The notes below the pieces were generated by a model, which was not told where the DNA came from, ran no database searches, and saw only the letters and a list, made by a program, of their open reading frames with translations. From the NCBI RefSeq assembly GCF_016863655.1, contig NZ_BOPH01000018.1, positions 62,001 through 126,000 on the forward strand: a stretch of DNA of 64,000 bases, written 5' to 3'. Within the stretch, counting starts at the first letter, position 1. The number at the start of each line of letters is the position of its first letter. Both the position numbers and the translations under genes were made by a program. The stretch is from Virgisporangium ochraceum. GTDB lineage: Bacteria > Actinomycetota > Actinomycetes > Mycobacteriales > Micromonosporaceae. Of the stretch, positions 51,091 to 61,023 are shown piece by piece.

Positions 51091-53613
51091 ATGTTCGAGC
51101 GGTTCACCGACCGAGCCCGAAGGGTTGTCGTCCTGGCCCAGGAAGAGGCCCGGATGCTCAACCACAACTACATCGGCACCGAGCACATCCTGCTCGGCCT
51201 CATCCACGAGGGTGAAGGCGTCGCCGCGAAGGCCCTGGAGAGCCTGGGCATTTCGCTGGAAGGTGTCCGGCAGCAGGTCGAGGAGATCATCGGCCAGGGG
51301 CAGCAGGCGCCGAGCGGGCACATCCCGTTCACGCCGCGCGCCAAGAAGGTTCTGGAGCTGTCCTTGCGGGAGGCGCTCCAGCTGGGCCACAACTACATCG
51401 GCACGGAGCACATCCTGCTCGGGCTGATCCGCGAGGGTGAGGGCGTCGCCGCCCAGGTGCTGGTCAAGCTCGGCGCCGACCTCAACCGGGTCCGTCAGCA
51501 GGTCATCCAGCTCCTGTCCGGCTACCAGGGCGGCAAGGAGCCGGCCGCGGCCGGCACCGGCGCGCCCGGCGAGACGGCGCCGTCGACGAGCCTGGTGCTC
51601 GACCAGTTCGGTCGCAACCTCACGCAGGGCGCCCGCGAGGGCAAGCTCGACCCGGTCATCGGGCGTGAGAAGGAGATCGAGCGGGTCATGCAGGTGCTGT
51701 CCCGCCGCACCAAGAACAACCCGGTGCTCATCGGTGAGCCCGGTGTCGGCAAGACGGCCGTCGTCGAGGGTCTCGCCCAGCGCATCGTCAAGGGCGAGGT
51801 GCCGGAGACGCTGAAGGACAAGCAGCTCTACACGCTCGACCTCGGCGCGCTGGTCGCCGGTTCCCGCTACCGCGGTGACTTCGAGGAGCGCCTGAAGAAG
51901 GTGCTCAAGGAGATCCGCACCCGGGGCGACATCATCCTGTTCATCGACGAGATCCACACGCTCGTCGGTGCGGGTGCCGCCGAGGGCGCGATCGACGCGG
52001 CGTCGATACTGAAGCCGATGCTGGCCCGTGGCGAGCTGCAGACGATCGGTGCCACCACGCTCGACGAGTACCGCAAGCACCTGGAGAAGGACGCCGCGCT
52101 CGAGCGCCGGTTCCAGCCCATCCAGGTCGGCGAGCCGTCGCTGGCGCACACGATCGAGATCCTCAAGGGTCTGCGCGACCGGTACGAGGCGCACCACCGG
52201 GTGTCGATCACCGACGCCGCGCTGGTGGCGGCGGCCACCCTGGCCGACCGGTACATCTCCGACCGGTACCTGCCCGACAAGGCGATCGACCTCATCGACG
52301 AGGCCGGTGCCCGCATGCGCATCCGTCGCATGACCGCGCCGCCAGACCTGCGTGACTTCGACGAGCGCATCGCCCAGGTCCGCCGCGACAAGGAAGGCGC
52401 GATCGACGCGCAGGACTTCGAGCGGGCCGCCCAGCTGCGCGACAAGGAGAAGCAGCTGCTGGGTCAGAAGGCGCAGCGGGAGAAGGAGTGGAAGGCCGGC
52501 GATCTCGACGTCGTCAGCGAGGTCGACGACGAGCAGATCGCCGAGGTGCTGGCGAACTGGACCGGCATCCCGGTCTACAAGCTCACCGAGGAGGAGACCT
52601 CCCGGCTGCTCCGCATGGAAGACGAGCTGCACAAGCGCATCGTCGGCCAGAAGGACGCCGTGGAGGCGGTCTCGAAGGCGATCCGGCGTACCCGCGCCGG
52701 CCTGAAGGACCCGAAGCGCCCGTCGGGCTCGTTCATCTTCGCCGGCCCGTCCGGTGTCGGTAAGACGGAGCTGTCGAAGGCGCTGGCCGAGTTCCTGTTC
52801 GGCTCCGAAGACTCGTTGATCCAGCTCGACATGTCGGAGTTCCACGACCGGTACACGGTGTCGCGGCTCGTCGGTGCCCCGCCCGGGTACGTCGGCTACG
52901 ACGAGGGTGGTCAGCTGACGGAGAAGGTGCGCCGGCGTCCGTTCTCGGTGGTGCTCTTCGACGAGATCGAGAAGGCGCACCCGGACGTGTTCAACACGCT
53001 GCTGCAGATCCTGGAGGACGGTCGCCTGACCGACGGCCAGGGCCGCATCGTCGACTTCAAGAACACGGTCATCATCCTCACCACGAACCTCGGTACGCGA
53101 GACGTGGCGAAGGCGGTGTCGCTGGGCTTCCAGTCCTCCGAGGACAACGAGAGCAACTACCAGCGGATGAAGCAGAAGGTCAACGACGAGCTGAAGCAGC
53201 ACTTCCGCCCGGAGTTCCTGAACCGTATCGACGACACGATCGTCTTCCACCAGCTCGACGAGGACCAGATCCTGCAGATCGTCGACCTGATGATCGGCCG
53301 GATCGAGGGCCAGCTGAAGAACAAGGACATGGGCCTCGAGCTCACGCCCGACTCGAAGAAGTTCTTGGCGAAGAAGGGCTACGACCCGGTGCTGGGCGCG
53401 CGTCCGCTGCGGCGCACCATCCAGCGTGAGGTCGAAGACCACCTCTCGGAGAAGATCCTCTTCAACGAGCTGCGCCCGGGCCAGATCGTGGTCGTGGAGT
53501 GCGACGGCGACCCGTACGACATCGAGAACACCAAGCTCACGTTCCGCGGTGCCGACAAGCCCGCCCTGGTGCCCGACGCGGTTCCGGTCGACCTGGGCAA
53601 GTCCGACGAGTAA
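51091..53613 (+). CDS. clpC: ATP-dependent Clp protease ATP-binding subunit ClpC
   Basis: Hsp100 unfoldase that feeds proteins to ClpP. The 840-residue protein has two N-terminal Clp repeats ([20 protein letters not shown] and its second copy), AAA domain 1 ([29 protein letters not shown]), a UVR/M-domain ([19 protein letters not shown]) and AAA domain 2 ([14 protein letters not shown]). ATG at 51091 ([11 protein letters not shown]) is the usual ClpC start, with GAGGGAGCAGG upstream. The same lsr2-clpC order occurs in mycobacteria, where ClpC1 is essential. Confidence 0.96.
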   Translation: MFERFTDRARRVVVLAQEEARMLNHNYIGTEHILLGLIHEGEGVAAKALESLGISLEGVRQQVEEIIGQGQQAPSGHIPFTPRAKKVLELSLREALQLGHNYIGTEHILLGLIREGEGVAAQVLVKLGADLNRVRQQVIQLLSGYQGGKEPAAAGTGAPGETAPSTSLVLDQFGRNLTQGAREGKLDPVIGREKEIERVMQVLSRRTKNNPVLIGEPGVGKTAVVEGLAQRIVKGEVPETLKDKQLYTLDLGALVAGSRYRGDFEERLKKVLKEIRTRGDIILFIDEIHTLVGAGAAEGAIDAASILKPMLARGELQTIGATTLDEYRKHLEKDAALERRFQPIQVGEPSLAHTIEILKGLRDRYEAHHRVSITDAALVAAATLADRYISDRYLPDKAIDLIDEAGARMRIRRMTAPPDLRDFDERIAQVRRDKEGAIDAQDFERAAQLRDKEKQLLGQKAQREKEWKAGDLDVVSEVDDEQIAEVLANWTGIPVYKLTEEETSRLLRMEDELHKRIVGQKDAVEAVSKAIRRTRAGLKDPKRPSGSFIFAGPSGVGKTELSKALAEFLFGSEDSLIQLDMSEFHDRYTVSRLVGAPPGYVGYDEGGQLTEKVRRRPFSVVLFDEIEKAHPDVFNTLLQILEDGRLTDGQGRIVDFKNTVIILTTNLGTRDVAKAVSLGFQSSEDNESNYQRMKQKVNDELKQHFRPEFLNRIDDTIVFHQLDEDQILQIVDLMIGRIEGQLKNKDMGLELTPDSKKFLAKKGYDPVLGARPLRRTIQREVEDHLSEKILFNELRPGQIVVVECDGDPYDIENTKLTFRGADKPALVPDAVPVDLGKSDE

Positions 53614-53626
53614 CCACTAGCGCGAG

Positions 53627-53657
53627 AAGGGCGCCGGCCGATCTGGCCGGCGCCCTT
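53627..53657. terminator. Terminator hairpin between clpC and mutY
   Basis: AAGGGCGCCGGCC (53627-53639) and GGCCGGCGCCCTT (53645-53657) form a perfect 13-bp stem with a GATCT loop, followed by T-rich TTACT. It serves clpC and touches the stop of the convergent mutY. Confidence 0.85.
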
Positions 53658-54550
53658 TACTGTGTGCCGGACGGTGTGCCGGGAAGCGCGTACCGGTTGC
53701 CGTCCGACACCACCAGGCCGTCGGTCAGGAGGCTCGCCAGCGCCCGGTGGCGTTGGACCGCGTCGGGCCACACCACGTCGAGCCGGGCCGGGGGCACCGG
53801 GCCTTCGGCGTCGCGGAGAACCGCCATCAGCAGGCCGCGTACCTGGCGGTCGGTGCCGGCGTACGTCTGGGTGCGCTGGCCCGGGACGTCCGCCGGAGGG
53901 GAACCCGCCCGCCGCCAGGCGCACGTGGTCGCCACCGGGCAGGCGGCACACCGTGGTGACCGCGCCACGCACACCACCGCGCCCAGTTCCATGAACGCGG
54001 CGCTCGCCCGGGCGGCGTCGGCCGGGTTCGTCGGGAGGAGCTCCTCCACCGCGTCGAGGTCGCGCTGGGTCGTCGCCGGTCCCGCCTCGGCCTTGCCGCC
54101 GACTGCTCGTGCCACGAAGCGCCGCACGTTGGTGTCGACCACCGGATGCCGTTGACCGAACGCGAACGCGGCCACCGCGCGGGCCGTGTACGAGCCGACG
54201 CCGGGCAGTGCCAGCAACGCGTCGAGATCGTCGGGAATCTCGCCGTCGTGGCGTTCGACCGCCGCGACCGCGCACTGGTGCAGGCGCAGCGCCCGCCGCG
54301 GGTAGCCGAGCCGGCCCCACATGCGGATCGCCGCCGCGGGCTGGTCGGGATCGTGTGCCATCGCCGACGGCGTGGGCCAGCGTTCGAGCCAGGCGAGCCA
54401 CACCGGGGTCACGCGGCTCACCGGGGTCTGCTGGAGCATGATCTCGCTGACGAGCACGCCCCACGGGGTGGTGCCGGGCTCCCGCCAGGGAAGATCCCGG
54501 GCAGTGGCGTCGAACCAGACCGTGGCTGCACCTGCGAGCGAAACAGACAT
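53657..54550 (-). CDS. mutY: Adenine DNA glycosylase
   Basis: Removes adenine mispaired with 8-oxoguanine. The 297-residue protein has the catalytic Glu in VSEIMLQQTPVSRV (E36), the helix-hairpin-helix LPGVGSYTARAV, the catalytic Asp in PVVDTNVRR (D139) and the iron-sulfur cluster ligands CVARSPRCAACPVATTC. The C-terminal region after the cluster is short, typical of actinobacterial MutY, with a reduced Nudix-like domain. ATG 54550 is the family-typical start; a longer frame lacks support. It is divergent from the next gene. Confidence 0.93.
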   Translation of the reverse strand: MSVSLAGAATVWFDATARDLPWREPGTTPWGVLVSEIMLQQTPVSRVTPVWLAWLERWPTPSAMAHDPDQPAAAIRMWGRLGYPRRALRLHQCAVAAVERHDGEIPDDLDALLALPGVGSYTARAVAAFAFGQRHPVVDTNVRRFVARAVGGKAEAGPATTQRDLDAVEELLPTNPADAARASAAFMELGAVVCVARSPRCAACPVATTCAWRRAGSPPADVPGQRTQTYAGTDRQVRGLLMAVLRDAEGPVPPARLDVVWPDAVQRHRALASLLTDGLVVSDGNRYALPGTPSGTQ

Positions 54551-54617
54551 TGTCCGCGACGGTACAACGGCGCGCCGCCGCAACGGACAACGCACCCGGA
54601 GCTAACGTGAATCCACC

Positions 54618-55289
54618 ATGAGACTGACGGTGGGGCAGTTGCCCCCGAGCGTGTACTGGCGGCGGCGCGCGGTGGTGGCCGCAGCTGTGCTCGCCGTCGT
54701 CCTCTTCATCGCCTTCTCCTGTTCGGGTGGTGAGGAGCCGGGTAAGAAGCCGGCGGCGAACCCCACGACGACCGGCGACCCGACCACGGCGTCGACGACC
54801 CCGTCGGTGCCCGCGCCGATCACGCCGAACGCGTCCGATCCGACGTCGGGTCTGCCGATCAACCCGGGCGGTGGCGGCGTCACGGGCGCCGGCGCCGGCG
54901 AGACGTGCACCGACGCCGAGCTGTCGGTCACCGCGGCGGCCGAGAACACGACGGTGCGCCAGGGCGTGCCGGTGACGTTCTACATCCGCATCAAGAACGT
55001 CTCGACGCGGCAGTGCTCGCGTGACCTGAGTGCGCAGGCGCAGGAGCTGTACCTGGAGCAGAACCAGGCCAAGCAGTGGTCGTCCGACCTGTGCAGCAGC
55101 TCCACCAGTTCGGGCGACGTGCGCCCGATGCAGCCGAACATCGAGCACCAGTTCAACCAGGTGTGGAACGGCCAGGGCAACGCGCAGGGCTGCACCAACC
55201 GGCAGTTCCTGAAGGCAGGCAGCTACCAGCTGCGCGCGCGACTGGGGAACATCGTCAGCGACCCGGTGACGGTCACCGTCAACGCCTAG
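54618..55289 (+). CDS. Membrane-anchored exported protein (Rv3587c-like position)
   Basis: 223-residue envelope protein. One N-terminal membrane segment ([20 protein letters not shown]) is followed by a Thr/Pro/Gly-rich linker and a beta-sandwich-like outer domain ([36 protein letters not shown]) with four Cys, ending VTVTVNA. The Cys after the hydrophobic core is not in a good lipobox. M. tuberculosis carries an uncharacterised exported protein at this place next to disA. Its end overlaps the convergent disA by 4 bp. Confidence 0.75.
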   Translation: MRLTVGQLPPSVYWRRRAVVAAAVLAVVLFIAFSCSGGEEPGKKPAANPTTTGDPTTASTTPSVPAPITPNASDPTSGLPINPGGGGVTGAGAGETCTDAELSVTAAAENTTVRQGVPVTFYIRIKNVSTRQCSRDLSAQAQELYLEQNQAKQWSSDLCSSSTSSGDVRPMQPNIEHQFNQVWNGQGNAQGCTNRQFLKAGSYQLRARLGNIVSDPVTVTVNA

Positions 55290-56437
55290 ACGTAGCGCTC
55301 CAGGATCGAGGCCTCCGCCAGCCGCGAGAGGCCCTCCCGCACGCCGCGGGCGCGGGCGTCGCCCACGCCGTCGACCGCCTGCAAATCCTCGACCGTGGCG
55401 CCCAGCAACCGCTGAAGGCTGCCGAAGTGGTCGACCAGCCGGTCGATGACCGGCACCGGAAGCCGCGGCACCTTGGCCAACAGCCGGTACCCGCGCGGCG
55501 ACACCGCCGCGTCGAGGGCGTCGGCCGCACCCGGGTAGCCCAACGCCTTGGCCACGGCGACGAGGTCGATGAGCTCGGTGGCGGTGAGCGCGTCGAGCGC
55601 CTCGCAGGAGTCGTCGGCCTGCCGGACCCGGCGACTGGCGTCGCCGGGCAGGTAGTCGCGGATGACGAGCGTCCGGTCGGCCTCGACGCCGGCCATGAGC
55701 TCTTCGAGCTGCAGGGCCAGCAGCCGGCCGTCGGTACCGAGCTCGACCACGTAGCCGGCGATCTCGTCTGCGATGCGTCGCACCATCTCCAGCCGCTGCA
55801 CCACCGCTACCGCGTCGCGCACGGTGACCAGGTCTTCGATCTCCAGCGCCGACAGCGTGCCGGACACCTCGTCGAGCCGGAGCTTGTACCGCTCCAGCGT
55901 CTGCAGAGCCTGGTTCGCCTTCGACAGAATCGAGGCCGAGTCGTCGAGAACGTGACGCTGCCCGTTTACGTACAACCCGATGATGCGCATCGACTGGCTC
56001 ACCGAGATCACCGGGAACCCGGTCTGCTTCGCGACCCGTTCCGCCGTGCGGTGCCGGGTACCCGACTCGTCGGACTGGATCGTCGGGTCGGGCATGAGGT
56101 GCACCGCGGCGCGGACGATGCGCGTGCCGTCGCTCGACAGCACCACCGCACCGTCCATCTTGCACAGTTCACGCAGACGGGTGGCACTGAACTCGATGTC
56201 GAGGGGGAAGCCACTACCCGTGCAGATCGACTCGACGATCTCGTCGTGCCCGAGCACGATGAGTGCCCCGGTGCGTCCGCGAAGGATGCGTTCCAGACCG
56301 TCGCGCAGCGCGGTGCCGGGAGCCATCAGCGCCAGCGTGGCCCGCATCGGATCGCCGGACCCCACCGGGCTGGACCACACGGCACCCGCGGCGGGCGCGG
56401 CCGGCCGCTGGGGTTCGCGCTCGATCGGCACTCGCAC
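55286..56437 (-). CDS. disA: Diadenylate cyclase / DNA integrity scanning protein DisA
   Basis: Makes cyclic di-AMP while scanning DNA. The 383-residue protein has the DAC motifs DGA (D95-A97) and RHRTAE (128-133), a coiled helical linker and a C-terminal helix-hairpin-helix DNA-binding domain ([19 protein letters not shown]). The first 30 residues are a Pro/Ala-rich extension seen in other actinobacterial DisA. In most relatives disA follows radA directly; here a plus-strand gene lies between them. Confidence 0.95.
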   Translation of the reverse strand: MRVPIEREPQRPAAPAAGAVWSSPVGSGDPMRATLALMAPGTALRDGLERILRGRTGALIVLGHDEIVESICTGSGFPLDIEFSATRLRELCKMDGAVVLSSDGTRIVRAAVHLMPDPTIQSDESGTRHRTAERVAKQTGFPVISVSQSMRIIGLYVNGQRHVLDDSASILSKANQALQTLERYKLRLDEVSGTLSALEIEDLVTVRDAVAVVQRLEMVRRIADEIAGYVVELGTDGRLLALQLEELMAGVEADRTLVIRDYLPGDASRRVRQADDSCEALDALTATELIDLVAVAKALGYPGAADALDAAVSPRGYRLLAKVPRLPVPVIDRLVDHFGSLQRLLGATVEDLQAVDGVGDARARGVREGLSRLAEASILERYV

Positions 56438-56521
56438 AGTCTACGGACCTGGGGCGAGCCGGTGCCGTGGCGGGCCGCGTCACCGTCCGTAGGGTGAAGG
56501 GGAGGCGTGGGGACAAGCAAG

Positions 56522-57109
56522 ATGGTGGCGGGGGAACGGATCGAATGGCGGCGTGCCTTTCCACGCCGCGCGGTGCGGATGCTGACCGGCTGCACCGTGG
56601 CCGCCGCGCTGGTGGCAGCGCTGGGATGGGCGATGTTCGGCACCGAACCGGCGACGCTGAACACCGGCGCGGCCAACCCGCTCGCGGTGGTTCCACAGTG
56701 GACGCTCGCGCTAGTGGCCGCCGTCGTGGCCGCGGCCGCGGTGCCGGTGCTGCGCCGTCCGCTGGTCGCGGCCAGCCACGTGACGCTCCACGTGCGGCCC
56801 GGCGTGTTCCGGACGCTCGCGCTGCCGTGGACCACGGTCGCCGCGATCACCGGCGTGGACACGCCAGCCGGCGAGTTCCTCCTGGTGCGGCTCACCCCGC
56901 ACGCCGCAGACCGGCCCGGCCCGCAGGACCCGGACCGGCCCGGCTTCTGGGACCGGACCGTGCTCCGCGCCGCCACCCGTGCGTACCCGCCCGCGGCCGG
57001 GTACGACCTCGCGGTGCGGCTGGGGGACTTCACCGGCACGCCGGCGGCGAAGGTGACGGCGCTGGCCGCCTACGCCCCCGAGTCCGTGGAGATCACCAGC
57101 CGCCTGTAG
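56522..57109 (+). CDS. Membrane protein with PH-like domain, unknown function
   Basis: About 195 residues. Two hydrophobic helices (MLTGCTVAAALVAALGWAMF and WTLALVAAVVAAAAVPVL) are followed by a soluble domain (VTLHVRPGVFRTLALPWTTV) resembling bacterial PH-like membrane proteins. The start is uncertain: ATG 56522 has GGGGA eight bases upstream, while GTG 56507 is too close to its site. It lies between disA (divergent) and radA (convergent, overlapping by 17 bp). Confidence 0.65.
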   Translation: MVAGERIEWRRAFPRRAVRMLTGCTVAAALVAALGWAMFGTEPATLNTGAANPLAVVPQWTLALVAAVVAAAAVPVLRRPLVAASHVTLHVRPGVFRTLALPWTTVAAITGVDTPAGEFLLVRLTPHAADRPGPQDPDRPGFWDRTVLRAATRAYPPAAGYDLAVRLGDFTGTPAAKVTALAAYAPESVEITSRL

Positions 57110-58574
57110 CCGGTCGGACGGCTTCCCTGGCGGCTTCCTCGGCGGCGGCCCTGTCGGTGTTGGCCCTGTCGGTGGCGCCGTCGGCGGCGGCCACGCCCGC
57201 CTGGGCCGAGGCCCGGAGCGCGCTCATCATGTCGGCGACCTCGTGGACCCGCATGCCGGCCGGAACCTGACCGGACGCGGCCGGCCCGCAGCCCGGCGGG
57301 ACCAGCGCCGACCGGAAGCCCAGCCGCGCCGCCTCGGCCAGCCGCTTCGGCACCGCACCCACGCGGCGGATCTCGCCGGTGAGGCCGACCTCGCCGATCA
57401 CCACCATGTCGGGGGCCAGCGACACCTCGTGGTACACCGACGCCACCGCCAGGGCCACCGCCAGGTCGGCGGCGGGCTCGACGACCCGGATGCCGCCGAC
57501 GGTGGCGGCGAACACGTCACGGTCGTGCACGCGGACCTTGCCGCGCCGCTGCAGGACCGCGAGCACCAGGTTGAACCGGGCCGCGTCGAGACCGCTGACG
57601 GTGCGCCGGGGCGCCTGCGTCGGGAACGCTCCCACGAGCGCCTGCACCTCGGTGACCAGCGCCCGCCGGCCCTCCATGCTGACCGTGACACAGGTACCCG
57701 GCACCGTTTCGGCGTGCCGGTTGAGGAACAGGCCCGACGGGTCGGGCAGGCTCGACAGGCCACGCTCGTGCATCTCGAAGCAGCCCACCTCGTCGGCCGC
57801 GCCGAAGCGGTTCTTCAACCCGCGGATCAGCCGCAGCGACGAGTGCTTGTCGCCCTCGAACTGGAGCACCACGTCGACCAGGTGCTCCAACGTGCGGGGA
57901 CCGGCGACCTGCCCGTCCTTCGTGACGTGACCGACGAGCACGGTGGCGATGCCCCGCTCCTTCGCGACCGCGACCAGCGCCGCCGTGACCGCCCGCACCT
58001 GCGTGACCCCGCCCGCGATGCCGTCGGTGCTGCCCATGCTGATCGTCTGCACGGAGTCGAGCACCAGGAGGCCGGGCTTCACCGAGTCGAGGTGGCCGAG
58101 CACCGCTTCGAGGTCGGTTTCGCAGGCCAGGTAGAGGTTCTCGTGCAGAGACCCGATGCGCTCTGCCCGCAGGCGCACCTGGCTGGCCGACTCCTCGCCG
58201 CTGACGACCAGCGCCGGAGTGGGCTGACCGACCGCCCACTGCTGCGCCACCTCGAGCAGCAGGGTGGACTTGCCGACACCCGGCTCGCCGGCGAGCAGCA
58301 CCACCGCGCCCGGCACGATGCCGCCGCCGAGCACCCGGTCGAACTCACCGACGCCGGTGGCCCGCGCCTGCGCCGGCTCGGCGCTGACGCTCGCGATCGG
58401 GCGGGCCGGCTCGGACGGCGCCCGCACGGTGACCGGCTTGCCGCCGACGACCGCGCCACTCGGCTTCGCCTCGATGACCGAGCCCCACTCGCCACACTCG
58501 GGGCAGCGTCCGACCCACTTCGGCGGGCGGTGCCCGCATACGTCGCACTCGTAGGCGGCGCGCTTGTTCGTCAC
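57093..58574 (-). CDS. radA: DNA repair protein RadA
   Basis: RecA-like branch-migration protein. The 493-residue protein has the four-Cys zinc finger (CDVCGHRPPKWVGRCPEC), Walker A GEPGVGKSTLLLEVA, the RadA-specific KNRFGAADEVGCFEM motif and the Lon-like C-terminal domain (GVRVVEPAADLAVALA-like sequence, then GEVGLTGEIRRV). The C-terminal 50 residues are Ala/Asp-rich. GTG start at 58574. It lies 36 bp after the LpqE-like gene on the same strand, so they may be co-transcribed. Confidence 0.95.
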   Translation of the reverse strand: MTNKRAAYECDVCGHRPPKWVGRCPECGEWGSVIEAKPSGAVVGGKPVTVRAPSEPARPIASVSAEPAQARATGVGEFDRVLGGGIVPGAVVLLAGEPGVGKSTLLLEVAQQWAVGQPTPALVVSGEESASQVRLRAERIGSLHENLYLACETDLEAVLGHLDSVKPGLLVLDSVQTISMGSTDGIAGGVTQVRAVTAALVAVAKERGIATVLVGHVTKDGQVAGPRTLEHLVDVVLQFEGDKHSSLRLIRGLKNRFGAADEVGCFEMHERGLSSLPDPSGLFLNRHAETVPGTCVTVSMEGRRALVTEVQALVGAFPTQAPRRTVSGLDAARFNLVLAVLQRRGKVRVHDRDVFAATVGGIRVVEPAADLAVALAVASVYHEVSLAPDMVVIGEVGLTGEIRRVGAVPKRLAEAARLGFRSALVPPGCGPAASGQVPAGMRVHEVADMMSALRASAQAGVAAADGATDRANTDRAAAEEAAREAVRPATGGW

Positions 58575-58610
58575 CCCGCGAACGTTAGCGGTGCGGTACG
58601 ACGAAACCGC

Positions 58611-59384
58611 TCAGTGACCTTCGCCCTCTTCGAGGTGCAGCGGGCTGCGCGGCGGCGGCGACAGCGGGATCGCGACCGGCACCGGCGTGGTGATGACGAC
58701 CTCGCCCGCGTCGGTCTGGAACCGGAAGGTGACCTCGACGGTGTCGCCCGGCTTGAGTTCCTCGTTCAGCCCGGCGATCTGCAGGTACCGGTCGAGGCTC
58801 GGGTCGAGCACGGCCAGGCCGCGCACCGGGATCTCGACGTCGATCGTCGGGTTGCTGGGCGGCCCGGACGGCGGCGCCGACGACGGCGGCGTGCTGGGCG
58901 GCGCAGAAGCAGAACCCGAAGCCGAGCCCGAAGCAGAACCTGACGCAGCAGGGCCGGAGGCCGAAGCCGCACCCGACGGAACGCCCGACGCCGAACCGGA
59001 CGCCGACGGCGCCGGGCTCGACGGAGGAACCGACGGCGCCGGCGGGGTGACGCCCTTGCCGGCGATGACCACCGCGCCCGCCTCGCTGGTGACGCCCACC
59101 AGCCGGATCGGCGTGAGGTTCTGGTTGACGATGCGCACGTGCAGCGGCACCGGCTGCCCGGTCTTGTACCCCGACGTGCCGCTGTACTGGAACGCCACGT
59201 TGCGCAGCTGGATCGCGCGGTCCTTGGAGTCGACGTTCACGCCGCTGATCGGCGGCTGCTGGTTCTCCGTCTGGGTGACCTGGCCGGCGCCGCAACCGGA
59301 GAGCAGCACCGCGGCACCCACCGCGGCGGAGGCGGCGACCACCGCCGCGCGCACCCTGAGGCGGGGCAACATCGAGCGGGTCAC
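58611..59384 (-). CDS. LpqE-like lipoprotein
   Basis: 257-residue exported lipoprotein with lipobox VLLSGCG. The outer domain has a PCu(A)C/LpqE-like beta-fold split by a 70-residue insertion of SASGSASG/PPSSAPPSG repeats. Conserved blocks before the insertion are IQLRNVAFQYSG and VRIVNQNLTPIRLVGVTS; after it, IPVRGLAVLDPS and TVEVTFRFQTDAGEV. M. tuberculosis LpqE has the same location upstream of radA. Function unknown; a copper role is not supported by Met/His residues. Confidence 0.78.
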   Translation of the reverse strand: MTRSMLPRLRVRAAVVAASAAVGAAVLLSGCGAGQVTQTENQQPPISGVNVDSKDRAIQLRNVAFQYSGTSGYKTGQPVPLHVRIVNQNLTPIRLVGVTSEAGAVVIAGKGVTPPAPSVPPSSPAPSASGSASGVPSGAASASGPAASGSASGSASGSASAPPSTPPSSAPPSGPPSNPTIDVEIPVRGLAVLDPSLDRYLQIAGLNEELKPGDTVEVTFRFQTDAGEVVITTPVPVAIPLSPPPRSPLHLEEGEGH

Positions 59385-59453
59385 GTCGGATCCTCCTCAA
59401 ACGCCAAAGCCGGCCGTTGTACAGCCTAGATGGGCGCCAGGCGGCATATGCGC

Positions 59454-60269
59454 TTACCCCAAGACCCCGCCGGCCACCAGCAGCACCACGTCCACCAGGG
59501 CCACTCCCATCACCCCACGGAAAGCCCAGTGGCGCGCGCTGCTCCGCCGTCCAAAATAGGCTCCCACCAGCAGAACCACGACGGCGAACACGCCCGCGAC
59601 GGCACCGACCGCACGCGGCGGCCCGGGCGGTCCGAAGATCAACAGCGCGGTGACCGCGAGCAGCAGCACGGCCGCCGCCGCCAGCGAGCCCCGCGGCCCG
59701 AACCGGTGCGGCAGGCCACGCACACCCGTGCGCTCGTCGTCGGCCATGTCGGGAACGACGTTGGCGAAATGCGCGCCGACGCCGAGCAGCCCGCCCGCCG
59801 CGACCAGCCAGACCGGCACCGACTCCCCGGACACCAGCACCACGAACGACGGCAGCGCCGCGAACGACACCGCGTACGGCACCGGCGAGAACACCGTGAA
59901 CTTGACCGGCCAGTTGTAGGACAGCGCCGAGAACAGGGCCAGGATCGCCACCCACGCCGCCGCGACCGACGTGACGAGCGCCAGCGCCACGCACGCCGCC
60001 GACGCCACCACGGCGGCGACAGCGGCCGCGCGCCGGCTCACCTGTCCGTTGGCGACCGGCTTGTCGGCGCGGCCCACCCGCGCGTCGCGCGGTGCGTCGA
60101 TAGCGTCGTTGGCCCAGCCGATCGCCAGTTGGCTCGCCAGCACCGTCGCCGTGACCCCCACGGCCCGCACGGGGGCGACGCCGGCACCGACGCACAGCAG
60201 CGCGGTGACGGTCGTGACGGCGGCGGCCGGCTCCGGATGGCTGGCGCGGAGCAGCGCGAGAGGGTGCAC
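59454..60269 (-). CDS. UbiA-family prenyltransferase
   Basis: 271-residue integral membrane prenyltransferase with about eight to nine helices. The first Asp-rich motif is NDAIDAPRDARVGRADKP and the second VVPDMADDERTGVRGLP, both required to bind the isoprenyl diphosphate via Mg2+. Such enzymes attach prenyl chains to aromatic rings. It is divergent (46-bp gap) from a methyltransferase, acyl-CoA dehydrogenase-like and type III PKS run, suggesting that it prenylates the PKS product. Alternative: a housekeeping lipid-quinone enzyme. GTG start at 60269. Confidence 0.82.
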   Translation of the reverse strand: MHPLALLRASHPEPAAAVTTVTALLCVGAGVAPVRAVGVTATVLASQLAIGWANDAIDAPRDARVGRADKPVANGQVSRRAAAVAAVVASAACVALALVTSVAAAWVAILALFSALSYNWPVKFTVFSPVPYAVSFAALPSFVVLVSGESVPVWLVAAGGLLGVGAHFANVVPDMADDERTGVRGLPHRFGPRGSLAAAAVLLLAVTALLIFGPPGPPRAVGAVAGVFAVVVLLVGAYFGRRSSARHWAFRGVMGVALVDVVLLVAGGVLG

Positions 60270-60315
60270 CGCGCAAGTGTGGCTGGCGAGACGTATTCAT
60301 GTCAGGCTTCATCGC

Positions 60316-61023
60316 ATGCCCTCAGCGTTGGTCCAGGTGAAGCGGCCACGGAACGACGTGGGGCAGTACGACGACCTCGCGGCCGAATGGTGGAACCCCG
60401 ACGGCGCGTTCGCGATGCTGCACTGGCTCGCGAAGGCGCGGTCGAAGCTGGTGCCGCCGGCCAGGAACGGGATTCTCGTCGACGTCGGCTGCGGCGCCGG
60501 GCTGCTCGCACCGCACATCAGCGGATACCGGCACATCGGGGTCGACCTCGTCGACTCGGCGCTGCGCCAGGCCGCCCGGCGCGGCGTCGAACCGGTAAGG
60601 GCCGACGCCGCCCGGCTCCCGTTCGCCGACGGGTTCGCCGACGTCGTGTGCGCCGGCGAGATCCTCGAGCACGTGCCCGACCTGTCCGCGACGGTCGCCG
60701 AGGCGTGCCGGGTGCTGCGGCCCGGCGGCACGCTGGTGCTCGACACGCTCGCCGACACGGCCCTGAGCCGGTTCGTGGCGGTGACGCTGGCCGAGCTCGT
60801 GCCGGGCGTGCCGAAGGGCATCCACGACCCGGCCCTGTTCGTCGACCGGCGCCGGCTGGTGGCCGAGTGCGCCCGGCACGGGGTCACCCTGCGGCTGCGC
60901 GGCATCCGGCCCGCCGTTCCGTCGATGGCCCGCTGGTTTGTCAACGGCCGCAAGGGGGAGGTACCGATCGTGCCGAGCCGTTCCACCGCGATCCTGTTCC
61001 AGGGTCGCGGAGTCAAGCGATGA
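60316..61023 (+). CDS. Class I SAM-dependent methyltransferase (UbiG-like)
   Basis: 235-residue methyltransferase. Motif I is LVDVGCGAGLLAPHI, motif II HIGVDLVDSALRQA, then LPFADGFADVVCAGEILEHV and RVLRPGGTLVLDTL. The opening YDDLAAEWWNPDGAFAMLHW closely resembles UbiG-type O-methyltransferases that act on polyprenyl phenols. The ATG at 60316 is used. Overlap of 4 bp with the next gene shows an operon. Likely substrate: a phenolic or quinone product of the adjacent type III PKS. Confidence 0.85.
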   Translation: MPSALVQVKRPRNDVGQYDDLAAEWWNPDGAFAMLHWLAKARSKLVPPARNGILVDVGCGAGLLAPHISGYRHIGVDLVDSALRQAARRGVEPVRADAARLPFADGFADVVCAGEILEHVPDLSATVAEACRVLRPGGTLVLDTLADTALSRFVAVTLAELVPGVPKGIHDPALFVDRRRLVAECARHGVTLRLRGIRPAVPSMARWFVNGRKGEVPIVPSRSTAILFQGRGVKR

